Assembly: GCF_000420465.1 (NCBI RefSeq)
Contig: NZ_ATUZ01000011.1
Location: forward strand, 558,001-622,000
Direction of reading: 5' to 3'
Origin: Desulfovibrio desulfuricans DSM 642
GTDB lineage: Bacteria; Desulfobacterota; Desulfovibrionia; Desulfovibrionales; Desulfovibrionaceae
Length of the DNA stretch: 64,000 bases
The position numbers and the translations under genes are program-made. Below are positions 1-8,209 of this stretch, in pieces. Within the stretch, counting starts at the first letter, position 1, and the number at the start of each line of letters is the position of its first letter. The notes below the pieces were generated by a model, which ran no database searches, had not been told where the DNA came from, and saw only the letters and a list, made by a program, of their open reading frames with translations.

Positions 1-113
1 CCACATTCTTGATACCGCAAAAAGCCCGTTCTGGCAATGCGTTGCAGATAAAGCCATCCCTGAGGCCCCTTGCCCGCAAAACAAGGCAAGGCTATGCTGC
101 GGCAGGAGGACGT

Positions 114-920
114 ATGCAGCTCAAGCTTGTTTCATGGAATGTCAATGGTCTGCGCGCCGTGGCGGGCAAGCCCGAATGGGAATGGTTTTCGCGTACCGAA
201 GCGCAGGTTGTGGCCTTGCAGGAAACCAAGGCCCACCCCGACCAGTTGAGCGAAGATGTGCGCGATCCTGACGGCTGGGAATCGCACTGGTCGTGGAGCA
301 CGGTAAAAAAGGGGTACTCCGGCGTTGCGGTATTCAGCCGGATACCTTCGCTGAATGTAAGCGTGGAGCTGCCCCAGCCGGAATTTCAGGGCGAGGGCCG
401 TCTGCTGCATCTGGAGTATCCGCAGTTCCACTTTTTCAATGGCTATTTTCCCAACGGCGGCGCGGAAGAACTGGACGACAACGGTAAGCCCACGGGCCGT
501 TTCAAGCGTGTGCCTTACAAAATGGGCTTTTTCGACGCCTTTCTCGCCTATGCGGAAGAATGCCGCAAGAGCAAGCCTATCGTGGTTTGCGGGGATTTTA
601 ATATAGCTCACAGGCCCATTGACCTCGCGCGGCCCAAGCAGAACGAAAAATATACGGGTTTTTTGCCCGAAGAGCGGGCCTTTCTGGATCGCTTTACGGC
701 CATGGGCTATGTGGACACCTTCCGCCATGTGCATGGCGACAAGGCGGACAGTTATTCCTGGTGGTCGTACAAGAGCCGCGCGCGGGAAAAGAACGTGGGC
801 TGGCGTATCGACTATTTCTTTGTATCGCAGGAGCTTGTGCCTGCTGTGCGCGATGCCTGGATTGAAACGGACGTCTTTGGTTCAGACCACTGCCCTGTGG
901 GGCTGTGCCTGGAATTTTAA
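114..920 (+). CDS. xth: Exodeoxyribonuclease III (AP endonuclease)
   Basis: This 268-residue protein is an exonuclease III/AP endonuclease of the endonuclease-exonuclease-phosphatase family, which cuts DNA at abasic sites and trims 3' ends in base-excision repair. The family landmarks are present: the N-terminal KLVSWNVNGLRA strand, the LQETK motif carrying the metal-binding Glu, the VVCGDFNIAH block with catalytic Asp and Asn, and the C-terminal GSDHCPVG with catalytic Asp-His. The length is normal for ExoA-type enzymes. The frame stays open upstream, but the ATG at 114 is chosen because AGGAGGA lies just before it and the protein then starts directly with the catalytic fold. A hairpin terminator follows at 941. 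Confidence 0.95.
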   Translation: MQLKLVSWNVNGLRAVAGKPEWEWFSRTEAQVVALQETKAHPDQLSEDVRDPDGWESHWSWSTVKKGYSGVAVFSRIPSLNVSVELPQPEFQGEGRLLHLEYPQFHFFNGYFPNGGAEELDDNGKPTGRFKRVPYKMGFFDAFLAYAEECRKSKPIVVCGDFNIAHRPIDLARPKQNEKYTGFLPEERAFLDRFTAMGYVDTFRHVHGDKADSYSWWSYKSRAREKNVGWRIDYFFVSQELVPAVRDAWIETDVFGSDHCPVGLCLEF

Positions 921-940
921 GGCCGCAAGTCACTTATGCC

Positions 941-980
941 GCCGGGCTGGAATCAAGCGGTTCCAGCCCGGCATTTTTAT
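941..980 (+). terminator. Rho-independent terminator after xth
   Basis: A perfect 12-bp stem (941-952 with 961-972) has an 8-nt loop and is followed by a T-rich run. It lies 20 bases after the xth stop codon. Confidence 0.9.
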
Positions 981-1481
981 TGCCTTATGCCTGCTCATTA
1001 CTGCGCGGCAATCCTGTGCTGGGTAAATGCATGCGACAACCACGAGCAGCGATCAAAAACTGCTTATGTATGGCTGGGCGTGCTGATTCAGCGGCTATCC
1101 ATAAAATGCAAAATTGCCAAAATAGCCGGATTTTAGACCAATTCAAGCGGTATTGCCTTCCTGAAAAAGGGAGCGTAACAGTACCGTTTATGGCAAAGAG
1201 CGTGAATATTGCGGTTTTCAACCGCGCAAAAGCCTGAATAACGTTCAAAGAACAGCAGATCCCCACTTTTGAGGCGCTCCATCAGCGGAGCGCGTCCGCC
1301 AGGAAACATCGCCCACCCCTTACATTGTCCGATACTCCTGAGTGCCGATACGTGGCCTATGTCCTTTTGATTCAGTCCTGCCTTCACCTGCTCTTGGGTT
1401 TGCCCCTTCTCTGATTTCCCCCTCCTGTCCCGGAGGGGAAAGGTTACCTTGCCGCGTCTGCGGCGCAGAATGAGGATTGTG
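981..1481 (+). other. Gene-free region upstream of the dms operon
   Basis: No credible coding frame is seen in these 500 bases. The stretch is less GC-rich than its surroundings up to about 1260. It contains a small perfect hairpin (GCGGTT/AACCGC, 1211-1225) and the larger hairpin at 1415-1441. It should hold the promoter and any anaerobic or substrate-dependent control of dmsABC, but no sigma-70 box is convincing by eye. Confidence 0.5.
1415..1441 (+). promoter_or_regulatory. Hairpin in the dmsA leader
   Basis: A C-rich arm at 1415-1425 pairs with a G-rich arm at 1432-1441 (one bulge, short loop), 40 bases before the dmsA start. No T-run follows, so it is more likely a leader RNA structure than a terminator. 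Any role is an inference. Confidence 0.4.
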
Positions 1482-3938
1482 ATGAAAAAATATTCCGACT
1501 CCACCCCGCCTTTGCTCGCGCACAGGGAAGTGACCCGGCGCGAGGTTCTTAAATGGTGTGCCGCGCTTGGTGGCGCATCTCTTTTGCCCATGGGCAGCGG
1601 CTTGCCCGTGGGGCTTGCGCGGGCCGCCACCCAGCCGCCGTACGGCGCGGGCGAGCAGTGCTTTTATTCCGGCTGCGTGGTGAACTGCGGTTCGCAGTGT
1701 ACGCTGCGCGCTTTTGTCAAGGACGGTCGCGTCACGCGCGTTGAAACCGACAATTCCGATGACGGTCCCAACAACAGGGCCATCCGCGCCTGCCTGCGCG
1801 GGCGTTCCATGCGCAAGTATACCTATTCGCCTGACCGCATTAAGTATCCCATGCGGCGCATACCCGGTGCCAAGCGCGGCGAGGGAAAGTTTGAGCGCAT
1901 TTCATGGGATGAAGCCCTGGACACGGTAGCCAAGGAATGGGTGCGCGTACTGAACACCTACGGGCCGGAGTCCATCCACCGCATGTACGGCTCGGGCACA
2001 ACGTCCAGCGGCATGACGCGCCGCAACGAATTTTTCAGGCTTGCCAATATGCTTGGCGGGCATCTGGACGAATACGGCACCTACAGTACGGCCCAGATTT
2101 CAGCCGCAATTCCATATCTCTACGGAATCAATGCGGGCAATACCATCAATGACATGGCTAACTCAAAGCTCATTGTCATGTTTGGCTGCAACATTCTTGA
2201 AACCCGCCAGAGCGGCGGCGGCCTTTCTTGTGAGCTGTTTGAAGCCAGGAAAAAAGGCAATGCCCGCATCATTATGGTTGATCCCCGGTATTCGGATTCC
2301 ATGGCAAAGCTGGGGGACGAATGGGTGCCCATCCGCCCCGGTTCTGACGGTGCGCTTATCGCGGCCATTGCCTATGTACTCATGAACGAAGGGCTGGTTG
2401 ACCAGCAGTTTGTGGACACCCACTGCCTTGGTTTTGACGAGGAGCACATGCCCGAGGGCGTGCCCGCCGGCAACAGCTACCGCGCGTATATCATGGGCGA
2501 AGGCCCGGACAGAACGGCGAAAACACCGCAATGGGCGGAAACCATCACCGGTTATCCGGCGGAAAAGATCATCCGCCTTGCCCGCGAGATCGGCTCCACC
2601 AAGCCCTGCTGCGTCATTCAGGGGTGGGGGCCGCAACGCCACGCCAACGGCGACACCATTTCCCGTTCCATTGTCATGCTTGCCATCCTTACCGGCAACG
2701 TGGGCATTGCCGGGGGCGGTTCCGGCAGTGCGGAAAGCGTGAGCCAGATTGGTTTTCCGCGCATGCCCGAAGGCACTAATCCGGTCAAGACGCGCATTTC
2801 TTTCTACACATGGGTCAACGCCATTGACGACTACACTCAGGTGACGGCCAAAAAAATGGGCCTGCGCAACAAGGAAAAGCTGGATCACGGCATCAAGTTT
2901 TTGTGGAACAGCTCGGGCAACGCCCTCATCAACCAGCATTCGGACATCAACGGCACCCGCAAGATTCTTGAAGATGAAAGCAAGTGCGAGTGCATTGTGG
3001 TGGTGGAAAACCGCATGACGGCTTCGGCAAAATTTGCGGATATCCTCCTGCCCTCCGTGACGCCGCTGGAACAGGACGACATCATCCAGCAGGGCTATCA
3101 GGTGGATCAGAGCTCCCTGCTCATTGCCCGCAAGGCCATTGAACCCCTGTTCGAGACCCGTTCGCAGTATGATATCTGCGCGGCCCTGAGCGAAAAAATC
3201 GGCAAGCTTCTGGGCCAGCCCGATCTGGCGGCAAAATATACCGAGGGTCGCAGCCAGCTTGACTGGGTGAAGCATCTTTACGCCCAGGCCCGCGCCAAAA
3301 AACCGGAACTGCCGGAATCCTTTGAGGAAGCTTCAAAGATCGGCCTGTTCAAGTGGTTCCCCATGCCGCAGAAGGTCGCCTTCAAGGCTTTTCGTGACGA
3401 TCCGGCGGCCAATCCGCTCAAGACGCCTTCGGGTAAGATCGAAATATTCTCCAAGCGTCTGTGGGATCTGAACCAGACCTGGGAACTGCCCAAGGGCGAC
3501 GCCATCTACGCCATGCCCGTGTATGAAAAAACTTGGGAAGGCCCGTGCGATTACGAAGGCATGAAAAAACATCCTTTCCAGCTTATCGGCCACCACTACA
3601 AGGGGCGCGTGCATTCAAGCTACGCCAATATCCCCTGGCTTGAGCAGGTTGCCCCGCAGCAGCTCTGGATGAACGAGGCCGATGCGGCGCAGCGCGGCAT
3701 CAGGCACGATGACATGGTCAAGGTTTTTAACGACCGAGGCGCTGTGGTTGTGCGGGTCAAGGTGACGCCGCGCATCATGCCCGGTGTGCTCAGCCTGCCG
3801 CAGGGCGCATGGTACACCCCGGACAAAAACGGTGTGGATCAGGGCGGGTGCATCAATACCCTGACAAAAGCGCACATGACCCCCTTGGCCAAGGGCAATC
3901 CGCAGCACACCAATCTTGTGGATGTGGTTAAAATCTAG
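1482..3938 (+). CDS. dmsA: DMSO reductase-family molybdopterin oxidoreductase, catalytic subunit (DmsA-like)
   Basis: This 818-residue protein is the catalytic subunit of a respiratory DMSO or related S/N-oxide reductase, predicted to be exported folded to the periplasm. It starts with a twin-arginine signal (TRREVLKW near residue 20 and a hydrophobic stretch ending in ARA). A C-x3-C-x3-C motif with a fourth Cys about 35 residues on (IRACLRG) provides the FS0 iron-sulfur cluster. The block GGHLDEYGTYSTAQ matches the DmsA region holding the serine ligand to molybdenum. A C-terminal molydop-binding domain is present. The ATG at 1482 follows GAGGATT and is preferred over an in-frame ATG 33 bases upstream. 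Genes for FeS subunit, anchor and chaperone follow. The true substrate (DMSO, TMAO, methionine sulfoxide or other) cannot be read from sequence. Confidence 0.9.
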   Translation: MKKYSDSTPPLLAHREVTRREVLKWCAALGGASLLPMGSGLPVGLARAATQPPYGAGEQCFYSGCVVNCGSQCTLRAFVKDGRVTRVETDNSDDGPNNRAIRACLRGRSMRKYTYSPDRIKYPMRRIPGAKRGEGKFERISWDEALDTVAKEWVRVLNTYGPESIHRMYGSGTTSSGMTRRNEFFRLANMLGGHLDEYGTYSTAQISAAIPYLYGINAGNTINDMANSKLIVMFGCNILETRQSGGGLSCELFEARKKGNARIIMVDPRYSDSMAKLGDEWVPIRPGSDGALIAAIAYVLMNEGLVDQQFVDTHCLGFDEEHMPEGVPAGNSYRAYIMGEGPDRTAKTPQWAETITGYPAEKIIRLAREIGSTKPCCVIQGWGPQRHANGDTISRSIVMLAILTGNVGIAGGGSGSAESVSQIGFPRMPEGTNPVKTRISFYTWVNAIDDYTQVTAKKMGLRNKEKLDHGIKFLWNSSGNALINQHSDINGTRKILEDESKCECIVVVENRMTASAKFADILLPSVTPLEQDDIIQQGYQVDQSSLLIARKAIEPLFETRSQYDICAALSEKIGKLLGQPDLAAKYTEGRSQLDWVKHLYAQARAKKPELPESFEEASKIGLFKWFPMPQKVAFKAFRDDPAANPLKTPSGKIEIFSKRLWDLNQTWELPKGDAIYAMPVYEKTWEGPCDYEGMKKHPFQLIGHHYKGRVHSSYANIPWLEQVAPQQLWMNEADAAQRGIRHDDMVKVFNDRGAVVVRVKVTPRIMPGVLSLPQGAWYTPDKNGVDQGGCINTLTKAHMTPLAKGNPQHTNLVDVVKI

Positions 3939-3976
3939 CCTGTTGCGCGGAACTGTCTGCATTGAGGAGATTTATT

Positions 3977-4594
3977 GTGAAACAGCCGGCTTTTTATATA
4001 GATATGACAGCCTGTACGGGCTGCAAAACATGTATGGTGGCCTGTATAGACGGCCACGACCTGCCTCAGGGCGTCATGTGGCGGCGCGTGGCGGAGTACA
4101 CGGGCGGCAAATGGGTGCGCCGCGCCAACGGCACGTATGACCAGAACGTGTTTTCCTACTATACGTCCGTCAGTTGCAACCATTGCCAGAACCCCGTGTG
4201 CGTGAAGGTTTGCCCCACCACGGCCATGCACAAGGACGAGCAGGGCATTGTGAGCGTGGACCCCGACAAGTGCGTGGGGTGCCGCTATTGCGAGTGGAAC
4301 TGCCCTTATTCCGCCCCCCAGTATGACAAGCAGATGGGCAGAATGACCAAGTGCGATTTCTGCAAGGACAGGCTGGCAGCCGGTCTCAAACCCCTGTGCG
4401 TGGAAGCCTGCCCCATGCGGGCCATCCACTTTGGCGAATATGAAGACCTGAAAAAGCAGTTCGGCGATGCCGTGCATGTGGCTCCGCTGCCGGAGCAGAG
4501 TGTGACCTCCCCCTGTCTTGTGATTACGCCGCCCCACAATGCGCAGCCAGTGGGCAGCAACATGGGCAGCATCCGTAATCCGGAGGAGATGTAG
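3977..4594 (+). CDS. dmsB: DMSO reductase iron-sulfur subunit (DmsB-like)
   Basis: This 205-residue polyferredoxin carries electrons from the membrane anchor to the Mo subunit. Sixteen cysteines fall in four groups (CTGCKTCMVAC; SCNHC with VCVKVCP; KCVGCRYCEWNCP; KCDFC with LCVEACP), enough for four [4Fe-4S] clusters as in DmsB. It has no signal peptide, as expected for a subunit that rides through Tat with its partner. The GTG at 3977 is preferred because GAGGAG sits 7 bases upstream and the next residues match family N termini. An in-frame TTG at 3962 lies on top of that ribosome site. It is the second gene of the dms operon. Confidence 0.92.
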   Translation: MKQPAFYIDMTACTGCKTCMVACIDGHDLPQGVMWRRVAEYTGGKWVRRANGTYDQNVFSYYTSVSCNHCQNPVCVKVCPTTAMHKDEQGIVSVDPDKCVGCRYCEWNCPYSAPQYDKQMGRMTKCDFCKDRLAAGLKPLCVEACPMRAIHFGEYEDLKKQFGDAVHVAPLPEQSVTSPCLVITPPHNAQPVGSNMGSIRNPEEM

Positions 4595-4595
4595 C

Positions 4596-5447
4596 ATGGA
4601 GTATCTTCAGGAATTTCCGCTGGTATTCTTTACCTTGCTGGTGCAGATGGCCGTGGGGATGGTGCTGGTGGGCAAGTGCGTGCTTGGCAACGAAGCCGAC
4701 CGCGCACTGCGCGAAGGCGTGCGGCGGCAGAATGTGGCGGCGCTGCTTCTGTTTGCCGTGGCCGTGGTCATCAGTTTTGTGCATCTGGGTACGCCCCTGC
4801 ACGCGCCCTTTACCCTGCTGCACGTGATGCAGTCGTGGCTCAGCCGCGAAATCCTCATGATCGGCCTTGTGGGGCTTGCCCTGCTGTGGCTGGTGGTGGT
4901 TGGGCGTAAAAAGCAGGCGGCGGATGGCGAGAAAAAAGCCATGATCGTGGCGGGCCTGTGCGGTATTGCGCTGCTGTTCGTCATGAGCTGTGTTTACAAT
5001 CAGGCCAGCATGCCCGGCTGGCGCAACTGGGGTGTTTTTACGGCATTTCTGGCTTCCATGTGCCTGCTGGGCGGATCCTGGCATGGTGTGGTGCTGAGCC
5101 TGCGCAAGGAAGGCGCACCCGTGCGCGCACTGGGTCCCTGCCTTGTGTGGGCGGTGCTGGGCCTTGTGCTTATGGCTGTGAGCCTGCCGCTGGCAATGCC
5201 TGAGCAGTCTACCTTCGTCAATCCGGTTTCCCGTCTGCTGCCTCCGGCGTGCATTGCGTGGTCGCACGGATTGCACGCGCTGGCATCGGGTCTGGGCGTT
5301 GTGCTGCTGGCTCTGGCTGCGGCCCGTGGCATGCAGGGCAAAGGATTTCGCCCGGCGCTGGCGGTTCCCGCATTTCTCCTGATTGTTCTGGGCGAAGTGT
5401 TCGGGCGGCTTGTTTTTTATCTTTCCTATTCACGCCTGGGCATGTAG
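4596..5447 (+). CDS. dmsC: DMSO reductase membrane anchor (DmsC-like)
   Basis: This 283-residue hydrophobic protein has about eight predicted membrane segments and matches the DmsC anchor family, which oxidises menaquinol and hands electrons to the FeS subunit. Visible traits are the N-terminal EFPLVFFTLLVQMAVG segment, the VISFVHLGTPLHA loop and the C-terminal EVFGRLVFYLSY segment. It begins one base after the dmsB stop, with GGAGGAG just upstream, so it is translationally coupled. The order A-B-C is the usual one. Confidence 0.9.
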   Translation: MEYLQEFPLVFFTLLVQMAVGMVLVGKCVLGNEADRALREGVRRQNVAALLLFAVAVVISFVHLGTPLHAPFTLLHVMQSWLSREILMIGLVGLALLWLVVVGRKKQAADGEKKAMIVAGLCGIALLFVMSCVYNQASMPGWRNWGVFTAFLASMCLLGGSWHGVVLSLRKEGAPVRALGPCLVWAVLGLVLMAVSLPLAMPEQSTFVNPVSRLLPPACIAWSHGLHALASGLGVVLLALAAARGMQGKGFRPALAVPAFLLIVLGEVFGRLVFYLSYSRLGM

Positions 5448-5472
5448 GCACGGCAAACTCTACGGGGGCCAG

Positions 5473-6177
5473 ATGGCCCTCACGCTATTACATATGGAAC
5501 AGGAACAGTTGACGCAATACGTTGTGGCCTTGCAGTTTTGCAGCCGCATTTTTCAGAACTCGCCGGATGAAGATCTGCTGCGCGGCGTCATTGGCGGCGG
5601 GCTTTTGCAAGGCTTTGGCGCTTGGGCCTGTTTCAGGCCGTCAGGGCTGGCTGAAAAACTGTGGGGCGGAGTTCTTGATCCGGAGGGCCGCACTGCCGCC
5701 CTTGCGGCAGCCTATCCGGCTGAGGCGGCGCAGGATTCCTGCCGTGCGCTGTATCTGGATCTGCACATGGATCATCTGGCTCTTTTTTCCGGGCCGCAGC
5801 CTGCCGCCGCGCCGTGGGAATCCGTGTGGCGGGAGAAAGACCGTCTGCTTTTTGGCCGCAGAACCCAGGAAGTGCGCGACAGCTACAGGGAGTGGGGCAT
5901 TGCCGCAGAACGGGACGGGCACGAGCCCGAGGACCATCTGGGGCTGGAACTGGCCTTCATTCTTTTTCTTGTGCAGAACATGGGCGGGGCCGTTGCCTCA
6001 AGCCAGGGGAAATCCCCGGAAGCTGCGTTGGCGGCTTTTATGGACGGGCACATTCTGGCCTGGGCTGGAGATTGCCTGAAAAAAGCTTCGGAATGCGCCA
6101 ATACGGTGTTTTACCGCGAGATGTCGGCTCTTTGTTGCCTGCTGCTCGGAAACATGCGGGCGCTCATTCAGGAATAA
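5473..6177 (+). CDS. TorD/DmsD-family redox enzyme maturation chaperone
   Basis: This 234-residue, mostly helical protein fits the TorD/DmsD chaperone family, which binds the Tat leader of molybdoenzymes and helps cofactor loading before export. Family-like features are the region reading EPEDHLGLELAFILFL (compare the E-x-x-D-H signature) and length. It is the fourth gene of the dms operon, 25 bases after dmsC. The ATG at 5473 has a G-rich ribosome site; an ATG at 5494 has none. A strong terminator follows at 6215. The assignment rests on motif and position and is fairly secure. Confidence 0.85.
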   Translation: MALTLLHMEQEQLTQYVVALQFCSRIFQNSPDEDLLRGVIGGGLLQGFGAWACFRPSGLAEKLWGGVLDPEGRTAALAAAYPAEAAQDSCRALYLDLHMDHLALFSGPQPAAAPWESVWREKDRLLFGRRTQEVRDSYREWGIAAERDGHEPEDHLGLELAFILFLVQNMGGAVASSQGKSPEAALAAFMDGHILAWAGDCLKKASECANTVFYREMSALCCLLLGNMRALIQE

Positions 6178-6214
6178 CCTGTACAGCGGACGCAAAAGGT
6201 TTTTGACCAACGAC

Positions 6215-6255
6215 AAAAGCCGTTCCTTGCCGAAAAAGGTGGGAACGGCTTTTGT
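6215..6255 (+). terminator. Terminator after the dms operon
   Basis: A perfect 12-bp stem (AAAAGCCGTTCC at 6215-6226 pairs with 6242-6253) ends in TTTTG. The A/T tracts on both sides mean it may also work for minus-strand transcription from the gene at 6344-6673. Confidence 0.9.
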
Positions 6256-6343
6256 TTGAGCAATCTGCCATCCGGCGAAATACAAGGGCGAGCAATTCTC
6301 GTTAGAAATTGCTCCGTTGGGGCGAGGGCAGGGCAGCCCCGGT

Positions 6344-6673
6344 CTAGTCCAGCAGGCCCAGCAAACGCGCAACGCGCTGCTCGTTCAGGCCGCTATGCAC
6401 CTGCACAAGATCCTGACTGTGCTGCATGGCTTCCTGCTCCACCTGGGCAAGCGCCTGACGCATTTCGTCAGAATTGAGCATGTGCGGGGTGCCGGGAACA
6501 GTCTGTTCCAGAACCGGCGCGGCGGAGGTGCTGACGTCATCGTCAGCGGGCGCTGCCGGGGCCGCTGGGGTACTTTCTGCCCTGTTCACGGGCAGCATGG
6601 AGTTGACCCTTTCCTGAAAGGTAGGAAAAACAGGCCCCAGATCATTATTGCGAAAACGGAATTCCAGTTCCAT
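6344..6673 (-). CDS. Small hypothetical protein
   Basis: I do not recognise this 109-residue soluble protein. It has a short N-terminal ordered block (MELEFRFRNNDLGPVFPTF), a central Ala/Pro/Asp-rich linker and a C-terminal helical part with a Q/E-rich helix ending in RVARLLGLLD. It has no signal peptide or membrane segment. It lies downstream of, and in the same direction as, the membrane fusion protein gene at 6829, with a 155-base gap, so it may have its own promoter. The terminator at 6215 would serve it. Codon use is like its neighbours, which supports a real gene. Confidence 0.6.
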   Translation of the reverse strand: MELEFRFRNNDLGPVFPTFQERVNSMLPVNRAESTPAAPAAPADDDVSTSAAPVLEQTVPGTPHMLNSDEMRQALAQVEQEAMQHSQDLVQVHSGLNEQRVARLLGLLD

Positions 6674-6828
6674 CGGGCTTCTCCTCAGGCTTGACGCAGT
6701 GCTGCGTCATTGCACTCGCGCTTGAGCGCGCGGCGGCCATGTGGAAAAATTGACCGCCTGTTGGTATTGCCCGAAAATATGCAAATATCAGGCCGTTGTG
6801 CGCGGCGCTGGTTTGCAGTTGCAAAATT

Positions 6829-7923
6829 TCAGTCCAGGATCTTGACCATCAGGCCCGGAGCCAGCCGCACCTGACCATCCACCACAATTTTGTCGCCCTC
6901 GGCCACCTCGCCGTCCACAACCGTGCGGTCAGCGTATTCAAACAGCGGCCTCACCTTGCGATAGCTGGCCCGGCTGTCCTTATCCACCACGTACACGTAG
7001 GATTCTTCCCGGCCAGACTGCACGGCCCGTGTGGGCACGGTGAGGGCCCCGGCGGCCATGCCCAGCGGCAGCTCCACCTGCACAAACTGCCCCGGCCACA
7101 AACGGCGCTGGCTGTTTTCAAAGGTGGCGCGCAGCCGGATGGTGCCGGTGCGCGTGTCCACAGTGTTGTCCACAAGGGTGAGAAGTCCTTTTTCCGGCGC
7201 ACCCCCGGCAGGCGTTGCGGAAACCGGTACCGTTTTTTGCGCCATCTGTTCTATGATGACAGGCAGGTGCACCTCTGGCACAGAAAAGCCCACATAAATG
7301 GGCGAAAGCGTGTCTATGCTGACAATAACCGTGGCGTCAGCGGATTTGACCATGTTGCCCTTGTCTACATTGAGTGCGCCCACTCGCCCGCTGATGGGTG
7401 CCACCACCCTGCAGTAGCTGAGATCAAGGGCGGCGCTCTCCACGCCTGCCTTGTCAGACTGCACCGTGGCGCGTAAGGCTGCAGCCTCGGTCACAGTCTT
7501 TTCATAGGCATCGCGGCTTACGTAGCCGCTGCCCACCAGTTTGCCGTAACGGCCCATGTCGTCCTGGGCTTTGGCAAGCTGCGCCTGGGATTTGGCAAGT
7601 TGCCCCTTCTTTTCGCGCAGCGCGGCCTCAAATGGGCGGGGGTCAATGGTGATAAGCGGGTCGCCCTCGCGCACATCCTGACCTTCGGTAAAGTGAACCT
7701 GCTGAATCTCGCCCGTTACGCGCGGCTTTACTCCCACAGAGGCAGAAGCCCGCACATTGCCCACAGCATGCAGCAGACGCGGCACATCAGCCCGCGCAAC
7801 AGCTTCAACCCGTACCGGGGCAGACGGCACCGCGTTTTTTTTGCTGTCGTCCTGCGAACATGCCCCAAGGGCAAGCAGAAAAAAAAGCAGGAGAGGAGGC
7901 AGGGGATTCTGGGCTGGTTTCAT
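6829..7923 (-). CDS. RND-type efflux membrane fusion protein (lipoprotein)
   Basis: This 364-residue protein is a periplasmic adaptor of the AcrA/MdtA type. It starts with a lipoprotein signal (hydrophobic run, then LALGAC with Cys at residue 22). It has the lipoyl/barrel-sandwich strands (VGVKPRVTGEIQQVHFTEGQDVREGDPL), an alpha-helical hairpin (SQAQLAKAQDDMGRYGKL...), the second lipoyl half (VAPISGRVGALNVDKGN) and beta-barrel and membrane-proximal domains. The ATG at 7923 is chosen over an upstream in-frame ATG because it begins the lipoprotein signal and follows GGGGAA. No RND pump or outer-membrane channel gene is beside it, which is unusual. Confidence 0.9.
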   Translation of the reverse strand: MKPAQNPLPPLLLFFLLALGACSQDDSKKNAVPSAPVRVEAVARADVPRLLHAVGNVRASASVGVKPRVTGEIQQVHFTEGQDVREGDPLITIDPRPFEAALREKKGQLAKSQAQLAKAQDDMGRYGKLVGSGYVSRDAYEKTVTEAAALRATVQSDKAGVESAALDLSYCRVVAPISGRVGALNVDKGNMVKSADATVIVSIDTLSPIYVGFSVPEVHLPVIIEQMAQKTVPVSATPAGGAPEKGLLTLVDNTVDTRTGTIRLRATFENSQRRLWPGQFVQVELPLGMAAGALTVPTRAVQSGREESYVYVVDKDSRASYRKVRPLFEYADRTVVDGEVAEGDKIVVDGQVRLAPGLMVKILD

Positions 7924-8061
7924 GGTATTCCCCGGAAGATTGACATAGCAGACATCAGGCCGTTGCGCGCAAGAGAAAAAATGAAGCAAGGAGTATCCGC
8001 CGTCAAGAAGATAGTTAGCCACGCACCTAACAATCTGCGCTTGCCGCCTTTTTTGCGATGA

Positions 8062-8089
8062 TTGACATTCGGCACGGTCACGGCATAAT
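8062..8089 (+). promoter_or_regulatory. Sigma-70 promoter for speA
   Basis: TTGACA (8062-8067), a 16-base spacer and CATAAT (8084-8089) form a near-consensus promoter about 120 bases upstream of the speA start. Confidence 0.7.
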
Positions 8090-8209
8090 TACGCCGCATT
8101 TTTCGTGCAACCATCTGTGGTCGTTTTTTGAACGGCGGCAGCCTGCAGCTCCATTTTTGGGGCTGAATCAACATTATATATGCGCCTTGCGGCGCTTCAG
8201 GAGCAGGAA

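Noticed and set aside
2163..3275. A 370-codon open frame antisense to dmsA
   Set aside because: It is a mirror frame of a well-supported molybdoenzyme gene, which is common in GC-rich DNA.
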